From contig JBAIAC010000027.1 of assembly GCA_037349315.1 (NCBI GenBank), forward strand, positions 6,479,001 to 6,543,000: DNA of 64,000 nt, in the 5' to 3' direction. Source of the DNA: Chelydra serpentina. Taxonomy: Eukaryota; Chordata; Testudines; Chelydridae. This document shows, in pieces, positions 1 through 10,617 of the stretch. The notes under the pieces are model-generated. The model searched no databases and was not told the origin of the DNA. It saw only the letters and a list, made by a program, of their open reading frames with translations. The translations under genes and the position numbers were made by a program. How positions within the stretch are numbered: the first letter of the stretch is position 1; each line of letters starts with the position of its first letter.

Positions 1-320
1 GAGCTGCAGTAACTTACTGAGGAAGCAGGGGAAATATATTAAAAATGGATAATACCAGTCAGATAGTAGTTTTGCTCGAACTCTTTAGTAAGCTTGGCTC
101 TCAGAGATATTTTATTCAGCAGTTATACTGTATTATAAGTTATTTTGTTATTTGCTTTGCTGAACCTTCTCTTTGTGGGGTAGGGATATCTATCAGAGGT
201 CCCATGGTAATACCCTACAGTGATCATTAAGTCAATATCTATTCTCGTAACATATTTGTCTTTTTTTTTAATTGAAGGGGAGTTACAGATCCCATTAGGA
301 TGTGCTCTGTTTTTTTCCAG

Positions 321-413
321 TGTATATCTCCAGGACTGGTGGAAACAGGATTTGCTTTTAAACTTCACGATAATGATCCAGAAAGAGCTGCTGCAACCTA
401 CGAGAGCATTAGG
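321..413 (+). CDS. DHRS11: DHRS11 coding exon (third from last)
   Basis: The exon is 93 nt, 31 codons, phase 0 at both ends. The acceptor is TTTTTTCCAG at 311-320 and the donor GTAGGG starts at 414. It encodes CISPGLVETGFAFKLHDND and then PERAAATYESIR. The same frame is closed upstream of the acceptor and stops soon after the donor, which supports the exon limits. Confidence 0.92.
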
Positions 414-3400
414 GTAGGGAACTGAGAAATGAATGCAGAGGAAATTGACACTGATTGCATGGCTAATGATCTCTCTCTAACTAATAATCTTGTAGGGCCC
501 CAAGTCTGCATGTCACTGAGCGCGTCCTGAAAAATGCTCAACATCTTCAACTCTCATCAAAATCAATGGGAGGTGAAGGGACTCAGGCCTCATTAGAAGG
601 TTCTCAGCACCTCAGCAGGATTGGACTCTTCAGACTGAATCTCAGATTTTGCACTGACCTCCATATATACATTGTAGATTTTAATGTTTCAGTCTTTTTT
701 TTATTTTCTTATTTACAAGAAGAGCATTCAAGTATAAAGATCAACCAATTTTTGACATTTTGCGGGTTTAAGTGACTTGTGTCTTATTGGAGAGAATATG
801 TATCTGGCAAGTGTACCCCATTAGCGACTACACTTCCTGAAAGCTGGACCTTGCAATTTTGGAAATTCAGAAACTAACCAGCTTCTTGTAGAGATGTTGG
901 TTTTAAATATTTTTTAAAAACTAAGCATCTCACCTTCAGAGCTCATCTTAAGTCTGATTTATTTAATGAAGTGCTCTAGGAGGAATATAAACCCTCATGC
1001 TTCAGGGCACAAGCCAGCCTCAAACTAATGGGGGTCAGGAAGGAACCTTACGAAGGAGCAGATTATCCCTTAATTGACTAATGCAGGGTTTCTTGTACCT
1101 TCCTCTGAAACAGCTGGTACTCATCAATGTTGGAGATGGGATACTGGACTGGATAGGTCACTGGACCGATCCAGTCTGGAAATTTCAAGGTTCCTAATTA
1201 TTACCCAGTTTGTCCATGAAGTCTGGAGTGTCATCCCATTCCTCATAAAACCCCTAGCTTTCTGTCGAGAGGTTGCTTTTCCATATCTCTCCTAGTTGCA
1301 TCGTCTCATCCCGTCCCCCAGGCCACCCCCCCCCCCCCCACACACACACCCCAGAACGTAGTTCTCCGTCCTAGGTAAGGGGCAGAAAGTTTAGCTTTGT
1401 GAGGAAGTACATCGGGGCTGAGGGATGGAATCTTCAGCCCAACTGATTGGTCTGACCCCAAGTAAAGCCATGAGCTCTAATCCAGGCTATGGATAAGAGT
1501 ATCAGATATGGTCTGATCCTTCTCCTCCCCTCCCTGTGCAGGATTTTGGCCCACTGGATCTGTGTAATTCACATTGTCATAGGCCATATCCCTTGCTCAC
1601 CCCAAAACCTCCTTTCCAAGGGGGGGTGGAGTGAGGAATCTTGCTGGGGTGATTTTCCCACGTGTGGTCTCTTCTATTGCTTGCTGCCCTTTGCTTATTG
1701 GGCCAGATGCTTTTGGACACACCCTGGGACTTGTCCCTTCATCTTAAACACAATGGCAATACTGGGAATTTTATTCTGATCAGCCTTTAGGGTTGTAAAT
1801 ATATTAAGCAAGCGTCTAAATAAAACAGATCCCATTAAAACAAGCTGAAAACCCAACCTGAGCCTGCCAGAATCCATGGAGTGTGATCACAATTTGCCTA
1901 ACCTAGGGAGCAGGTCTTCTTTGGCAGCTTGAAAACTCTCTCTGCACATCACAAACTCACTAGTCACACTGGTTAGCTCGTGGTACCTTTTTTGTTTATA
2001 CACAGTATGGAACATAAAAGTAGCCAGCACAAGTAAGCGATGTGCATAGGGTATGTTTAACTTTGATACCGAACAGTCTGCGGCTGACTAAGGCAGGGGG
2101 AGAAGAGTATATATTTTTCCTTAGCAAACAGCCCAGTTCTGAAAATCTATTGCTCCGGTAAAATCATCTTTGCAGGCATTACATTGAAAATCTGCCAGAA
2201 GTATTTGCAATGTGTGTCTCGTAGGGATAGTGTCCGAGGTCCAGAAAGTTGGAACACACTTTCTAGAGTGGTCTAGTGGACAGCACACGGTACTAGAAGC
2301 CAGTGCTGCCCTGCTGTGTGACCTTGGGCAAGTCACTTTCTCTCTGCTTCTGTTTCCCTTCTGAGTCTTGCCTGCCTCATCTATTTAGACCGTAAGCTCT
2401 TCAGGACAGGGCCTATGTCACTGTGTTTTTGTACAGCACCTGGCACGCGGAGGGCCTAATCTCAGCTGATGCATCAAAGCACTGTTGTAATAGTAATATT
2501 AATAATAGCCAATGCAAAAATAAAAACAATCGACTTCCCTTGTTAATGCAGTTTTCCCCAGGTCTGTTTTTCTTTTTGAAATGCACTAAGTGGTGTTTGT
2601 TAAAAACTGAGCAATTTTGCTGTTAAATTTTCCGAAGTAATCCTTTGTCTCGGTTAATTTTGGTTCTGTCTTTCCAGTGTCTAAAAGCTGAAGATATGGC
2701 CAATGCTGTCATATACGTACTAAGTGCTCCACCTCATGTACAGGTAAGTTGCTGCTCACGTAAAATAACATTTCTGTGGTGTGAAACTGAAAGAGTAAAG
2801 GGGAATTTTGCAGACCTGACGTCTGTTAATCAGCGTTGCAGTCTCCATATCAGCTGTGTGCTCAGGAGGGCATGGCCTAAGGATTAACATTGGTTATTTT
2901 AGTTTACACGTACCTTATGGCAACATTGAAACTGCAAGGCTCCAACAGCGAAAGCCTCAATGTCTACAAGATAAAAAGGTCCTACCCTCAGAGAAAAGTT
3001 ATCTGGGACTTCTAGAACCTAGATAAAATGGAAGGAACATGGACATCTCTTGCCCCTTCTGAACTGAGTCTCCTGCTGACATTCTTGGGGCTAGATCGGA
3101 CTCTACCAGTCACCAACTCAGGGCCCAATCTTGCTGAGTGCCCAGGGTCACACAGGATGTGTGTGGCGGAGCAGGAATTGAATTCAGGTGTCCTACAGGG
3201 CTAGCACTCTACCCACTGAACCATCCTTCCTCTCCCTCAGCTCTTCCCAAGGGGTACTGAGTACCTCACACAATCACGCCATATGGGCTGTTCACAGGTC
3301 TGACACACATGCTAAGTGCACCCGCTCCCCTCCAGTGGCTGGTTCACACAGAAGATAAGAGGCTACTACTGCTGCTCCTTTAGTCCCAGAAGCCTGTGCT

Positions 3401-4653
3401 TTTAGTGCTAAAGAGCACAGGTTCTGTTACCAGTGAGGACACCTGCAAGCTGCCAAATTCAGAGTGAAGTATCAAATTTCCAATACCACAGCGCAACTAA
3501 ATCCAATAGTTCCTAGACACTTAAGAACTGATCCTCTGCTCCTTGCTGTCTTGCTTTTATGCCTCTATTAAATTTGCATTTGAGGTAGTTTTTACTTGGT
3601 AAATTCCCTTGGGTGCTTTCAGTTGCTTTTAAAATCACAATGAATTTGCGGCTCATACATGAAAATAACTTTAATGTCTCCCTCTGTGTTATGCACAAAC
3701 TCCACTCATTCCTCAGCTATATGGCCACATTTTGGGTGCTGAGCACTTTAGGAAATCTGCCTGATACCTATTTTGCACTCGCATTGGGCCTCTTGATTGA
3801 GGGTCCCAAAGGGGTTTTCAAATCTTTTGTGCTTTCAGACGTATTTTTCACACACTACATAATAAATAAATAAACAGTTTTTGCTTCTCTGCTGCATTTC
3901 AGCTCTATGCTGGTGTGAAGTGAGAAACCCCCGACAATCCAGGTTTGTAGAGACTCTGAAAAAAATATTAAGGAGTGGAGACCCATGTAAATATCAGGTC
4001 CATATCATGAAAGCAAGAAAACATGTCAGATGACTTTGGACATGAGAAAATGTCTAGCAAGATCTTTACATGGGCTCCTGCAAAGCCAGGACATGAGACA
4101 CATCGATATAAGAGCTGTCTTCCTGAATCATGACAGTGGCCCGTTTAGTCCAGTGTCCTGTCTCTGACAGTGGCCACTACTTGCTTCAGAGAAAGTTGCA
4201 AGAATCTGCGCAATAAGCAGTTATAGAATAACCTGGGCATGAGCAGTGTTCCTTCCTGACTCTCATTGGCTAGAAGTTGCTTTATGCCCTGAAGCATGAG
4301 GATTTATAACCAATATCAGTTTACACTGTCTTCCTTCTCTTGGGTGTACTAAGATTAAAATCATTATAATTCTGTTAGAAGAAAAAAATCATGGTTAAAA
4401 GAAAAAAACTGCTATTAAAAACAAACAAAACCTAATGACTGGTGGCTGAATAACTCTGAAGGGATCTATATCTTGTCATATGCATTGTGTTCATTTGCAG
4501 TTTGTCATTATTATGTTTCACACGTGTTTAGCATGGTTATGTTTAGCACACTGTGAACCTCTTAAAATGGGCTTCAGTGCTACTGTAAAATCATGTATTG
4601 GTCTTTTCCAGATCGGAGATATTCAGATGAGGCCTACGGAGCAGATTTCATAG
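321..4653 (+). CDS. DHRS11: DHRS11, 3' part (last three coding exons)
   Basis: Short-chain dehydrogenase/reductase family member 11, an NADP(H)-dependent enzyme known to act on steroids and other carbonyl compounds. The window starts inside the gene. Three exons are seen: 321-413, 2678-2743 and 4612-4653, all with AG/GT boundaries and all joined in phase 0. Together they encode 66 residues. The first begins CISPGLVET, the SDR proline-glycine segment that follows the catalytic Tyr/Lys helix and packs against the cofactor nicotinamide. The second reads CLKAEDMANAVIYVLS, the C-terminal helix typical of the family. The last ends IGDIQMRPTEQIS and stop TAG at 4651. The Rossmann nucleotide-binding half and the YxxxK active site lie upstream, outside the window. 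The paralogue risk is low because the C-terminal IGDIQMRPTEQ tail is characteristic of DHRS11 and the next gene is MRM1, as in other amniotes. Confidence 0.93.
975..1215 (+). repeat. CR1 LINE 3'-end fragment
   Basis: The stretch holds the typical turtle CR1 3' UTR words in order: GAAGGAACCTTAC, CTGAAACAGCTGGTACTCA, GGAGATGGGATACTGGACTGG and a diverged version of the CAGTCTGG end. It has no open reading frame. Borders are approximate. Confidence 0.7.
2265..2520 (+). repeat. MIR-like tRNA-derived SINE
   Basis: It begins with a pol III A-box-like GTGGTCTAGTGGACAG. The core GTGACCTTGGGCAAGTCACT follows. The tail reads TAAGCTCTTCAGGACAGGG then TTTTGTACAGCACCTGGCAC and ends in an AT-rich run. This architecture recurs in at least eight other places in the window. 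Confidence 0.7.
2678..2743 (+). CDS. DHRS11: DHRS11 penultimate coding exon
   Basis: The exon is 66 nt, 22 codons, phase 0. The acceptor is TCTTTCCAG before 2678 and the donor GTAAGT (perfect consensus) starts at 2744. It encodes CLKAEDMANAVIYVLSAPPH followed by VQ. It is far shorter than the surrounding open frame, which simply runs through both splice sites. Confidence 0.92.
2744..4611 (+). other. DHRS11 last intron
   Basis: The intron carries a MIR-like fragment near 3090-3250 (GGTCACACAGG, GGAATTGAATTCAGGTGTCC) and a minus-strand CR1 3' fragment at about 4105-4310. It ends at GTCTTTTCCAG (last base 4611). I see no other exon. Confidence 0.7.
4105..4310 (-). repeat. CR1 LINE 3'-end fragment, minus strand
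   Basis: The + strand shows the reverse-complement CR1 words CAGTGTCCTGTCTCTGACAG, GTGGCCACTACTTGCTTCAG, TTCCTTCCTGACTC and TGCCCTGAAGCATGAGG. Borders are approximate. Confidence 0.7.
4612..4653 (+). CDS. DHRS11: DHRS11 terminal coding exon
   Basis: Phase 0 acceptor; 13 codons and the stop TAG at 4651-4653. It encodes IGDIQMRPTEQIS, the conserved DHRS11 C-terminus. A much longer open frame overlapping it in another phase is not the coding one. Confidence 0.92.
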   Translation: MGDIQMRPTEQIS

Positions 4654-5690
4654 CAAATGAAGAGGACTGCAAGCAGCACCACGCATCACTCCCCTTTCAC
4701 GCCCTCCAGCAGTTTAGGGTTTCATCTGCTGGTCGACAAAATTTTAATTGGATTCCAAGGATCACATTTGAAAAATTAATTTTCATTTTCTCTGTCTCTC
4801 TCTCTCTGAGCTGGTGCTGAGCCAGTAAAAAAAATTACTATTGGTCTTGGGTATCTCTCCCCCTCACTATTACCGTACATGTAATTTGAAAACACTGCAG
4901 GGTAGCAAATCAGTGAAATACTGTATATTATTGGTTTGGGTTTTTAGTTTTGTTTGGGTCTTGTTTGCTGATGCTCCAGACAGACACATCATGAGATATT
5001 TGCCAACTTCAAAGCATCACTTGGTTGCTGATTCCTTTCTGCTGATGCATATTCTTTGAATTGTTGCAATGAATTAAATAGCACATAGCCTGTCACTTTC
5101 TTCTCTGTTTTTAAGTATTATTATCAGAGGTGTCCCAACGACTTCCTATGGCAGATGTGATTTCCACGTCCTCCCTGTTCAGCTGTGACATACTCATGCA
5201 TTCAAAGGAGATTTCCTTTGTACTTAGAACAAAGGATTTGTCTGAATTCTAGTTCTCTCTTCTAAAGTCAAAACAATAGACAAGACATCTACTGTCCACC
5301 TTTTTCAACATACTTAATGCTTCAGTTTTTTGGTGTATATCGTGTATCAGTCAAATCTAATTTCCTTTTCTCTTGCATCTATTCAAAGCTAATTTTGCTT
5401 GTCAATAATGGTGCATGTGACTTCCCCCCACCCCATTGTATCCCACAGTGCCAGAAGAAGTGTAAAGAATACTCCTTTCCTGTTTACATGAATTGTGCCT
5501 GACAGATCTGAAGTAGTATCTCTGTGTGATTGCCATTTCTCTCTCTTTCTAGGTAGGTAGATAGATGGAGGGTTACGCACCTGAATTTCCATGGGTTAGG
5601 GAATGACTATCTAACGTATAAGTGGCATAGTTCAAGTATGAGTGAGTTGTTTGGTCTTTTTAATAAAAGTAACATAAAATTGTGTACGGT
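4654..5690 (+). other. DHRS11: DHRS11 3' untranslated region
   Basis: Unbroken, repeat-poor sequence follows the stop. The best polyadenylation signal is AATAAA at 5662-5667, followed within 25 bases by a TG-rich stretch (TGTGTACGGTCTTCTTGTG). The 3' end is therefore put near 5690. Earlier weak signals (AATTAAATA near 5072) are possible alternatives. Confidence 0.6.
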
Positions 5691-5959
5691 CTTCTTGTGA
5701 TCGTATCTATCCTTTGTACCGTCTCATAGCATTCTTGATGTTTTTGTATGTTCGATATTTGCATGCATTGACACTTTTTGGAAATATTGACGCAGTCTTA
5801 GAAATGCTGTATGGTGCTGTTTAAATGCTGATTGCTGAAAGCTAGTGAGTTGGAAGTGTTGAAACTGTGAAATGGTGTATGATCAGATTCTTGGGGGGTG
5901 GGGGAAGAGAGAGAGGGGTGAACCATACTGAAGCTGTCCAGAATGCATGACTTCTAAAC

Positions 5960-6070
5960 TGCAGGTATAAAGCCTCATTCTGCTCTCATAAGCAGTTTTC
6001 TGCTGGTGTAATTCCCCTGAGTTACACCTGATTTACACTGGTTTAGGACTGAGGGGAGTCAGGCCCATAG
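5960..6070. repeat. Dispersed amniote repeat fragment (GATTTACACTGG type)
   Basis: The words TTACACCTGATTTACACTGG and GGAGTCAGGCCC recur as a family in this window (about 12960-13030, 17070-17160, 20755-20825, 44030-44115). I cannot assign the family. Confidence 0.45.
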
Positions 6071-6404
6071 TTGATTACACTCAGGGCATGGCTACACTTG
6101 CAGATGTAGAGCACTTTGAGTTAAACCAGCCCTCGGAGAGCGCAGTAGGGAAAGTGTCCACACTGACCGCTGCAAGCGCACTGGCATGGCCACATTTGCG
6201 GCACTTGCAGCGGCATTGGGAGCGGTGCATTATGGGCAGCTATCCCACAGAGCACCTCTTCCCATTCTGGCACTGTGGCTTGTGGGAAGGGTGCAGGGCA
6301 TTTTGGGTCCTGTCCCAACACCCCGTGATGCATCGCGTCGCATCCCAGCAATCCCTATGCTTCTGTCCACATTTGGTGCCATCTTTCAACGTTTTTTGTA
6401 CTGC

Positions 6405-6458
6405 GCGCTCTGTCTTCCCTTTCATAGGGGAAGACAGAGCGCTTAGGGTTAGGGTTAG
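6405..6458. repeat. 15-bp hairpin followed by telomere-type repeats
   Basis: Arms GCGCTCTGTCTTCCC (6405-6419) and its perfect reverse complement (6428-6442) are separated by 8 bases. TTAGGGTTAGGGTTAG (6443-6458) follows directly. It sits in the leader of the transposase gene. Confidence 0.8.
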
Positions 6459-6483
6459 ATCCATTCCCTTTCGTTCTGCGGGA

Positions 6484-7691
6484 ATGGATCCCGAAGTGCT
6501 GAAGAATATGCTCATGGGTCTCGCCAGCACGTCACGTTTGGCAGTCAAGTTACTCCTTAAGCTACAAACTGACAGCGAGGAGTCCAACGATGATACCGAC
6601 TCGCGTAACGCATATAACACGAGATTGCTTGTGGCATTCACGGACATGCTCACCACCGTGGAACGCCGCTTTTGGGTTCGGGAAACAAGCACTGAGTCAT
6701 GCAAGTCTGGAACGACGAGCAGTTGCTGCAGAACTTTCGGATGAGAAAAGCCACTTTCATGGGACTGTGTGCTGAGCTCGCCCCCACCCTGCGGCGCAAG
6801 GACACATGATTGAGAGCTGCCCTAACGGTGGAGAAGCAGTTGGCTATTGCAATCTGGAAGCTGGCAACTCCAGACAGCTACCGATCGGTCGCTAACCAGT
6901 TTGGAGTGGGAAAGTCGACCGTTGGCATCGTGTTGATGCAAGTTTTCAGGGCCATTAATCGCATCCTGCTCAGAAGAACCGTGACTCTGGGTAACGTGCA
7001 TGACATTGTGGCTGGCGTTGCACAAATTGGTTTCCCTAACTGCGGAGGGGCAATATTCCAATTCTGGCACCAGCCGACCTAGCCTCCGAGTACATTAATC
7101 GGAAGGGATATTTCTCTATGGTTCTCCAGGCACTTGTGGATCACCGTGGGCATTTCATTTACATTAATGCAGGTTGGCCCGGAAGGGTGCATGACGCACG
7201 CATCTTTCGGAACACTGGCCTGTTCAGGAAGTTGCAAGCCGGGACTTTTTTCCCAGACCAGAAGATCACTGTAGGGGAAGTCAAAATGCCCACTGTGATC
7301 CTTGGAGACCCCGCTTACTCTTTAATGCCGTGGCTCATGAAACCCTACACAGGGAGCCTTGACAGCAGCAAGGAGCGGTTCAACAACAGGCTGAGCAAAA
7401 TGACTGTGGAGTGTGCTTTTGGCTGTTTAAAGGGCCGCTGGCGCTCTCTGTATGGGAAGCTGGACTTGGCTGATGACAGCATCCCGGCAGTTATATCCGC
7501 GTGCTGTACCCTCCATAACATTTGCGCAGGGAAGGGTGAAAGCTTCACTCAGGCATGGAACTCAGAGGTTCAACACCATGAAGGCTGAATTTGAACAGCC
7601 AGAGAGCAGGGCTATTAGAAGGGCCCAGCGCAGGGCTGCAAGGATTAGGGATGCCTTGAGGGAGGAATTTGAGGCTGAAAGCCACCAGTAA
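6484..7691 (+). pseudogene. Harbinger (HARBI1-like) DDE transposase, broken
   Basis: Family role: the nuclease that cuts and joins the transposon ends, working with the Myb-like partner. The frame starts MDPEVLKNMLMG at 6484 and breaks near 6680-6700. It resumes as NFRMRKATFMGLCAEL, with an in-frame TGA at 6807-6809 (likely CGA before CpG decay). A helix-turn-helix region follows (EKQLAIAIWKLATPDSYRSV, then QFGVGKSTV). Near 7052 about 13 bases are missing relative to the family pattern, which removes the DxTH motif and its catalytic aspartate. Downstream one can read GRVHDARIFRNT, ILGDPAYSLMPWL and TVECAFGCLKGRW, which hold the remaining acidic hallmark residues. A further frameshift near 7560 leads into the basic tail, ARIRDALREEFEAESHQ, and a stop at 7689-7691. 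AATAAA follows at 7816. Confidence 0.85.
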
Positions 7692-8049
7692 TGTTTGGTG
7701 CCCTGCGCGGGAGCGAAGTGCAGTGGTTCCAATGTTAGTAGGAATCTGTGTTTGCTACGCTGACTTGCAGTGCCTGTTGCTTTCCTGGGCTAAGGTATCT
7801 TTTACTTTTTGCAATAATAAAGAATGTTTCCAAAGCCAAAAAGTCCATTTATTGAAAAGAAAATTCATTTATAAAAAGAAACACAACTGCTTGGGACACA
7901 GAAAGGGCCAGTGGGGGGGTGGGGGTGGGGAACGGGACAATCACAGATTTGCGTATGTCCTGTTCTCATATTCAGCCTTCCTGTCTGGAGTGCTGTGCAG
8001 AGAATGCTGCACTTCAGGCTGGCTACAATGCATGGTGATGGGGGTGAGT

Positions 8050-9722
8050 GCAGTGGGTGAGGGTCGTAGTTTGCAGGGCTGGGTGGTGAAGCTACAGGTG
8101 TTGGAGGCAGCTGGTGGCGGTAAGAACCTGGATGTTGGGGAAAATGGGTTGGAGGTGAGGGAGGGGCACAAGGGAAAGAGTTTTGGGACAAGGGCTGCAG
8201 GGGGGGGGGGCAGGCGCGGTAGTGCTCCGCCTGCATGGCTATGAGCACCTGGATCGAGTCCGCTTGGTGCTCCATGATGCTTATCAGTCGATCCGTGCTT
8301 TGCTGCCGGAGCACCGCGCTTTGGTGCCAGCGCTCCTCATTCTGCTGCCGGATCCTCCTTTCACTCTCCCTCCACTCCTGCATTTTTAGATTCTCGTTAA
8401 GTGACTGCTGCGTTACTTCATGCAGCATGTCTTCTTTGATTCTACGTGGCCTCTTCCTGATTCTTTGCAGTCTCTCGGCCGGTTGAGATCCCAAGGTTGC
8501 ATCTGTAAAGGCAAAATGCAACACTTAACAGAGTTCACACCAGACAGAGCAATGATTCCCCCCTAATTAAGGCAGGCAAGCACAGCCTACACAATAGCAG
8601 AATTTGCCCGTCCCAAAGCGAGCGCACATAACCCACAGGAGCCTCAAAATGGTGAGTAAGCACAGGGTCGAGGGGGACTGATTGTTTCACGTCCGTCCTG
8701 TCCTCTGGGTTTCTGTGCCTTGGGGAGAGCCAACAGCTCTAGGGGGCCCCTATAGTGAACACTGTCCCCACGTTTTCCATAAGAGTTCGTCCTGGAAGAT
8801 ATCTCGCTGCTGAGGGTGACCCGGGAAGCAAGGGAGGGTCTTCTACTACAATGCGGTTTCCACCCTGGCCCATATGCAGCTTGCCTGTGTGCAGCAATGG
8901 TCCCCCCGCCCCTCATGGTACAGTGGCGCGGATATGTTAGCCTGACTGGGACAAGGACCACAGTGTCTCTCCCAATAAACCTGCGCAAACGCATTGCCCA
9001 ACTTCTGGATGAGACCTTTGAAGAGATCACTGAGGCTGATTATCGCGATGTGAAAGAGCACAACGCCCTATTCTGCATCTAGGCATGCATGCAGCCCTAA
9101 CCCTCGCCCCAAGAGCCGCACTGAATAACTTCCTTCCCAAAATAAAAGCTGCTTACCGGGAACCTCCTCTGGAATTCGTCCTTCCCCAAGCACCGGCCGC
9201 CGCAACTGGCTACCTTCCTCCTGGCTTGAGAACAGCTCCTGGCTGCATACATCTAGGGATTCCGGGGTGTTTTCCTCCTCCTCAGCACCCTCGCTCCCGC
9301 TTTGCTGCTCCTCCTCCTGCCTTGTTAGACTGGGCTCTGAAGTGTCCATGGTGGTCCTTGGAGTGGAGGTGGGGTCGCCCCCAAGTATTGCATCCAGCTC
9401 TTTGTAGAAACGGCAGGTCACGGGGGCAGCACTGGAGCAGCCGTTTGCCTCGCAGGCTTTGTGGTAGACATTCCGCAGCTCCTTCACTTTAACCCTGCAC
9501 TGCGTCCCGGTCATGGCCCCTTTCCACCATGTCCCTTGATATCTGCCCGAAGGTATCGTAATTCCTACATCTGGACCGCAGCTGGGACTGGACGGCTTCC
9601 TCCTCCCAAACACTGATGAGGTCCAGCACCTCACCATTGCTCCAGACTGGGGATTGCCTGGCGCGTGGAGGCCTGATCACCTGGAAGGATTCGCTGAGAG
9701 CACTCCACGCCTGGCTGAGCAA
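8050..9722 (-). pseudogene. Harbinger Myb/SANT-like DNA-binding protein, broken
   Basis: Second gene of the transposon. Reading the - strand, the Myb/SANT trihelix starts with RQSPVWSNGEVLDLISVWEE near 9660 and continues to DTFGQISRDMVERGHDRDAV. A one-base frameshift near 9500 is needed to continue as CRVKVKELRNVYHKA and CRFYKELDAILGGD. A long acidic Gln/Glu-rich segment follows. A splice donor CCCG/GTAAGC (exon end 9157) and an acceptor TTTGCCTTTACAG/ATGC (exon start 8502) define an intron of 654 bases (8503-9156). The second exon encodes a charged coiled-coil-like region (RLQRIRKRPRRIKEDMLHEV ... ERRIRQQNEERWHQSAVLRQ) and a Pro-rich tail. The likely true C-terminus, KAEYENRTYANL ending near 7944, is in another frame, so a second frameshift lies near 8050-8170. 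In the superfamily this protein binds the transposon ends and helps nuclear import of the nuclease. Confidence 0.75.
8816..9082 (+). other. Unassigned open frame inside the Harbinger intron
   Basis: 88 codons on the + strand within the intron of the minus-strand Myb-like gene. Part of it looks protein-like (LRKRIAQLLDETFEEITEAD, then YRDVKEHNALFCI; a charged, amphipathic segment). I recognise no family. It could be a captured exon, a third transposon frame, or chance. No promoter, start context or polyadenylation signal of its own is evident. Confidence 0.3.
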
Positions 9723-10273
9723 ACAGGAAGGGGATTTTGAAAATCCCCAGAGAATTTAAAGGGCGGCTGACGGTTGGTCACCTGAGGGCAGGGCAGTAGA
9801 GTTCAAATCGATGACCAGAGGGGCTAGAACAGGTATTGTGGGACACTTCTGGAGGCCAATCACCGCGCATTAACAGACCAGGGCATCCACACTGGCGCTG
9901 CGGTGCTCCAGCCAGGGCGCACCAAGTGTTATGCCTCTCGCGGAGGTGGATTACCAGGAACGCTCCAGCCGTGGAGTCAGAGCGCTCTACGTGCCTTGCC
10001 AGTGTGGACGCGTCGTGAGTTAAAGCGCCCGGGGCTGCTTTAATGTGCTCTGACTCGCAAGTGTAGCCATCCCCTTACAGTTGCGAAACTACTTTAGCTC
10101 CCATGTTTAGACTCCGTTAGAATGGTATAAAAGAGGCATAGGTGCCACTCCAACCTGATATGCAATTGTGGAGCTGTTAATATGCGTTGCCTTAAGATTC
10201 TGATTTCACTTCAGCTATGCTCTAAATTTCCAGTAGCATTTCTGGTGGTGAACCTGTTGTATTAGGTAGAGCA

Positions 10274-10617
10274 GGTGTGGTCAAGTGACCTGAGCACAGG
10301 ACTGGGAGCCAGGGAACTTGATTTTGATCTCTTCACATACACCAGTTTTACATCATCTATAGCTGTTACTCCTTGTTTATATCAGTGTAAGAGAGACCAG
10401 GATCAGGCCAAATACCTCCTGAATTCCAACTCCCTCTTTAGCCTTGGGCAAGTCACTTAACCTGTCTGCCTCAGTTTCCCCATCTGTAAAATGGGGATAA
10501 TAATACTTGCCTACCTCACAAGGGTGTTGTGAGGACTCATTATTTGTTTTGTAAAGCACTTTGAATATGAAAAGCGCTATGTAAGTGCTAAGTATTGTTA
10601 TTAAGTATTATTAATTA
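10274..10617 (+). repeat. MIR-like SINE with a short internal insertion
   Basis: The A-box end is TGGTCAAGTGACCTGAGCAC. The core and tail are CTTGGGCAAGTCACTTAACC, CCCCATCTGTAAAATGGGGA and AAAGCGCTATGTAAGTGC. Between them lies an extra stretch of about 90 bases (around 10335-10425; ACACCAGTTTTACATC to ACCAGGATCAGGCC), which other copies lack, so it is probably nested. Confidence 0.7.

Larger units (their letters stand above)
414..2677 (+). other. DHRS11 intron
   Basis: The intron carries a CR1 3' fragment (about 975-1215), a C-run followed by a CA-run near 1326-1350, and a MIR-like SINE (about 2265-2520). It ends at the acceptor TCTTTCCAG, with last base 2677. I see no further coding exon in it. 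Confidence 0.75.
6084..10074. mobile_element. PIF/Harbinger DNA transposon, nearly full length, inactive
   Basis: The element is 3,991 bp. Its left end, GGGCATGGCTACACTTGC, matches the inverted right end, GGGGATGGCTACACTTGC. The match continues loosely inward. The flanks are TCA (6081-6083) and TTA (10075-10077), compatible with a once-identical 3-bp TTA target duplication typical of Harbinger elements. Inside are the two genes expected of the superfamily: a DDE nuclease on the + strand and a Myb/SANT-like DNA-binding gene on the - strand. They converge on adjacent polyadenylation signals at 7816-7821 (+) and 7848-7853 (-). Both genes are damaged by frameshifts, a premature stop and a deletion, so the copy cannot be autonomous. 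It lies between DHRS11 and MRM1 and has no visible effect on either. Confidence 0.85.

Noticed and set aside
1..320. Additional upstream DHRS11 exon
   Set aside because: No frame shows SDR motifs (YxxxK or TGxxxGxG), and no acceptor-donor pair encloses a suitable frame.
6088..6744. 218-codon + strand open frame spanning the Harbinger left end
   Set aside because: Only the part after MDPEVLKNMLMG (from 6484) is protein-like. The first 130 codons translate the transposon end and its hairpin.
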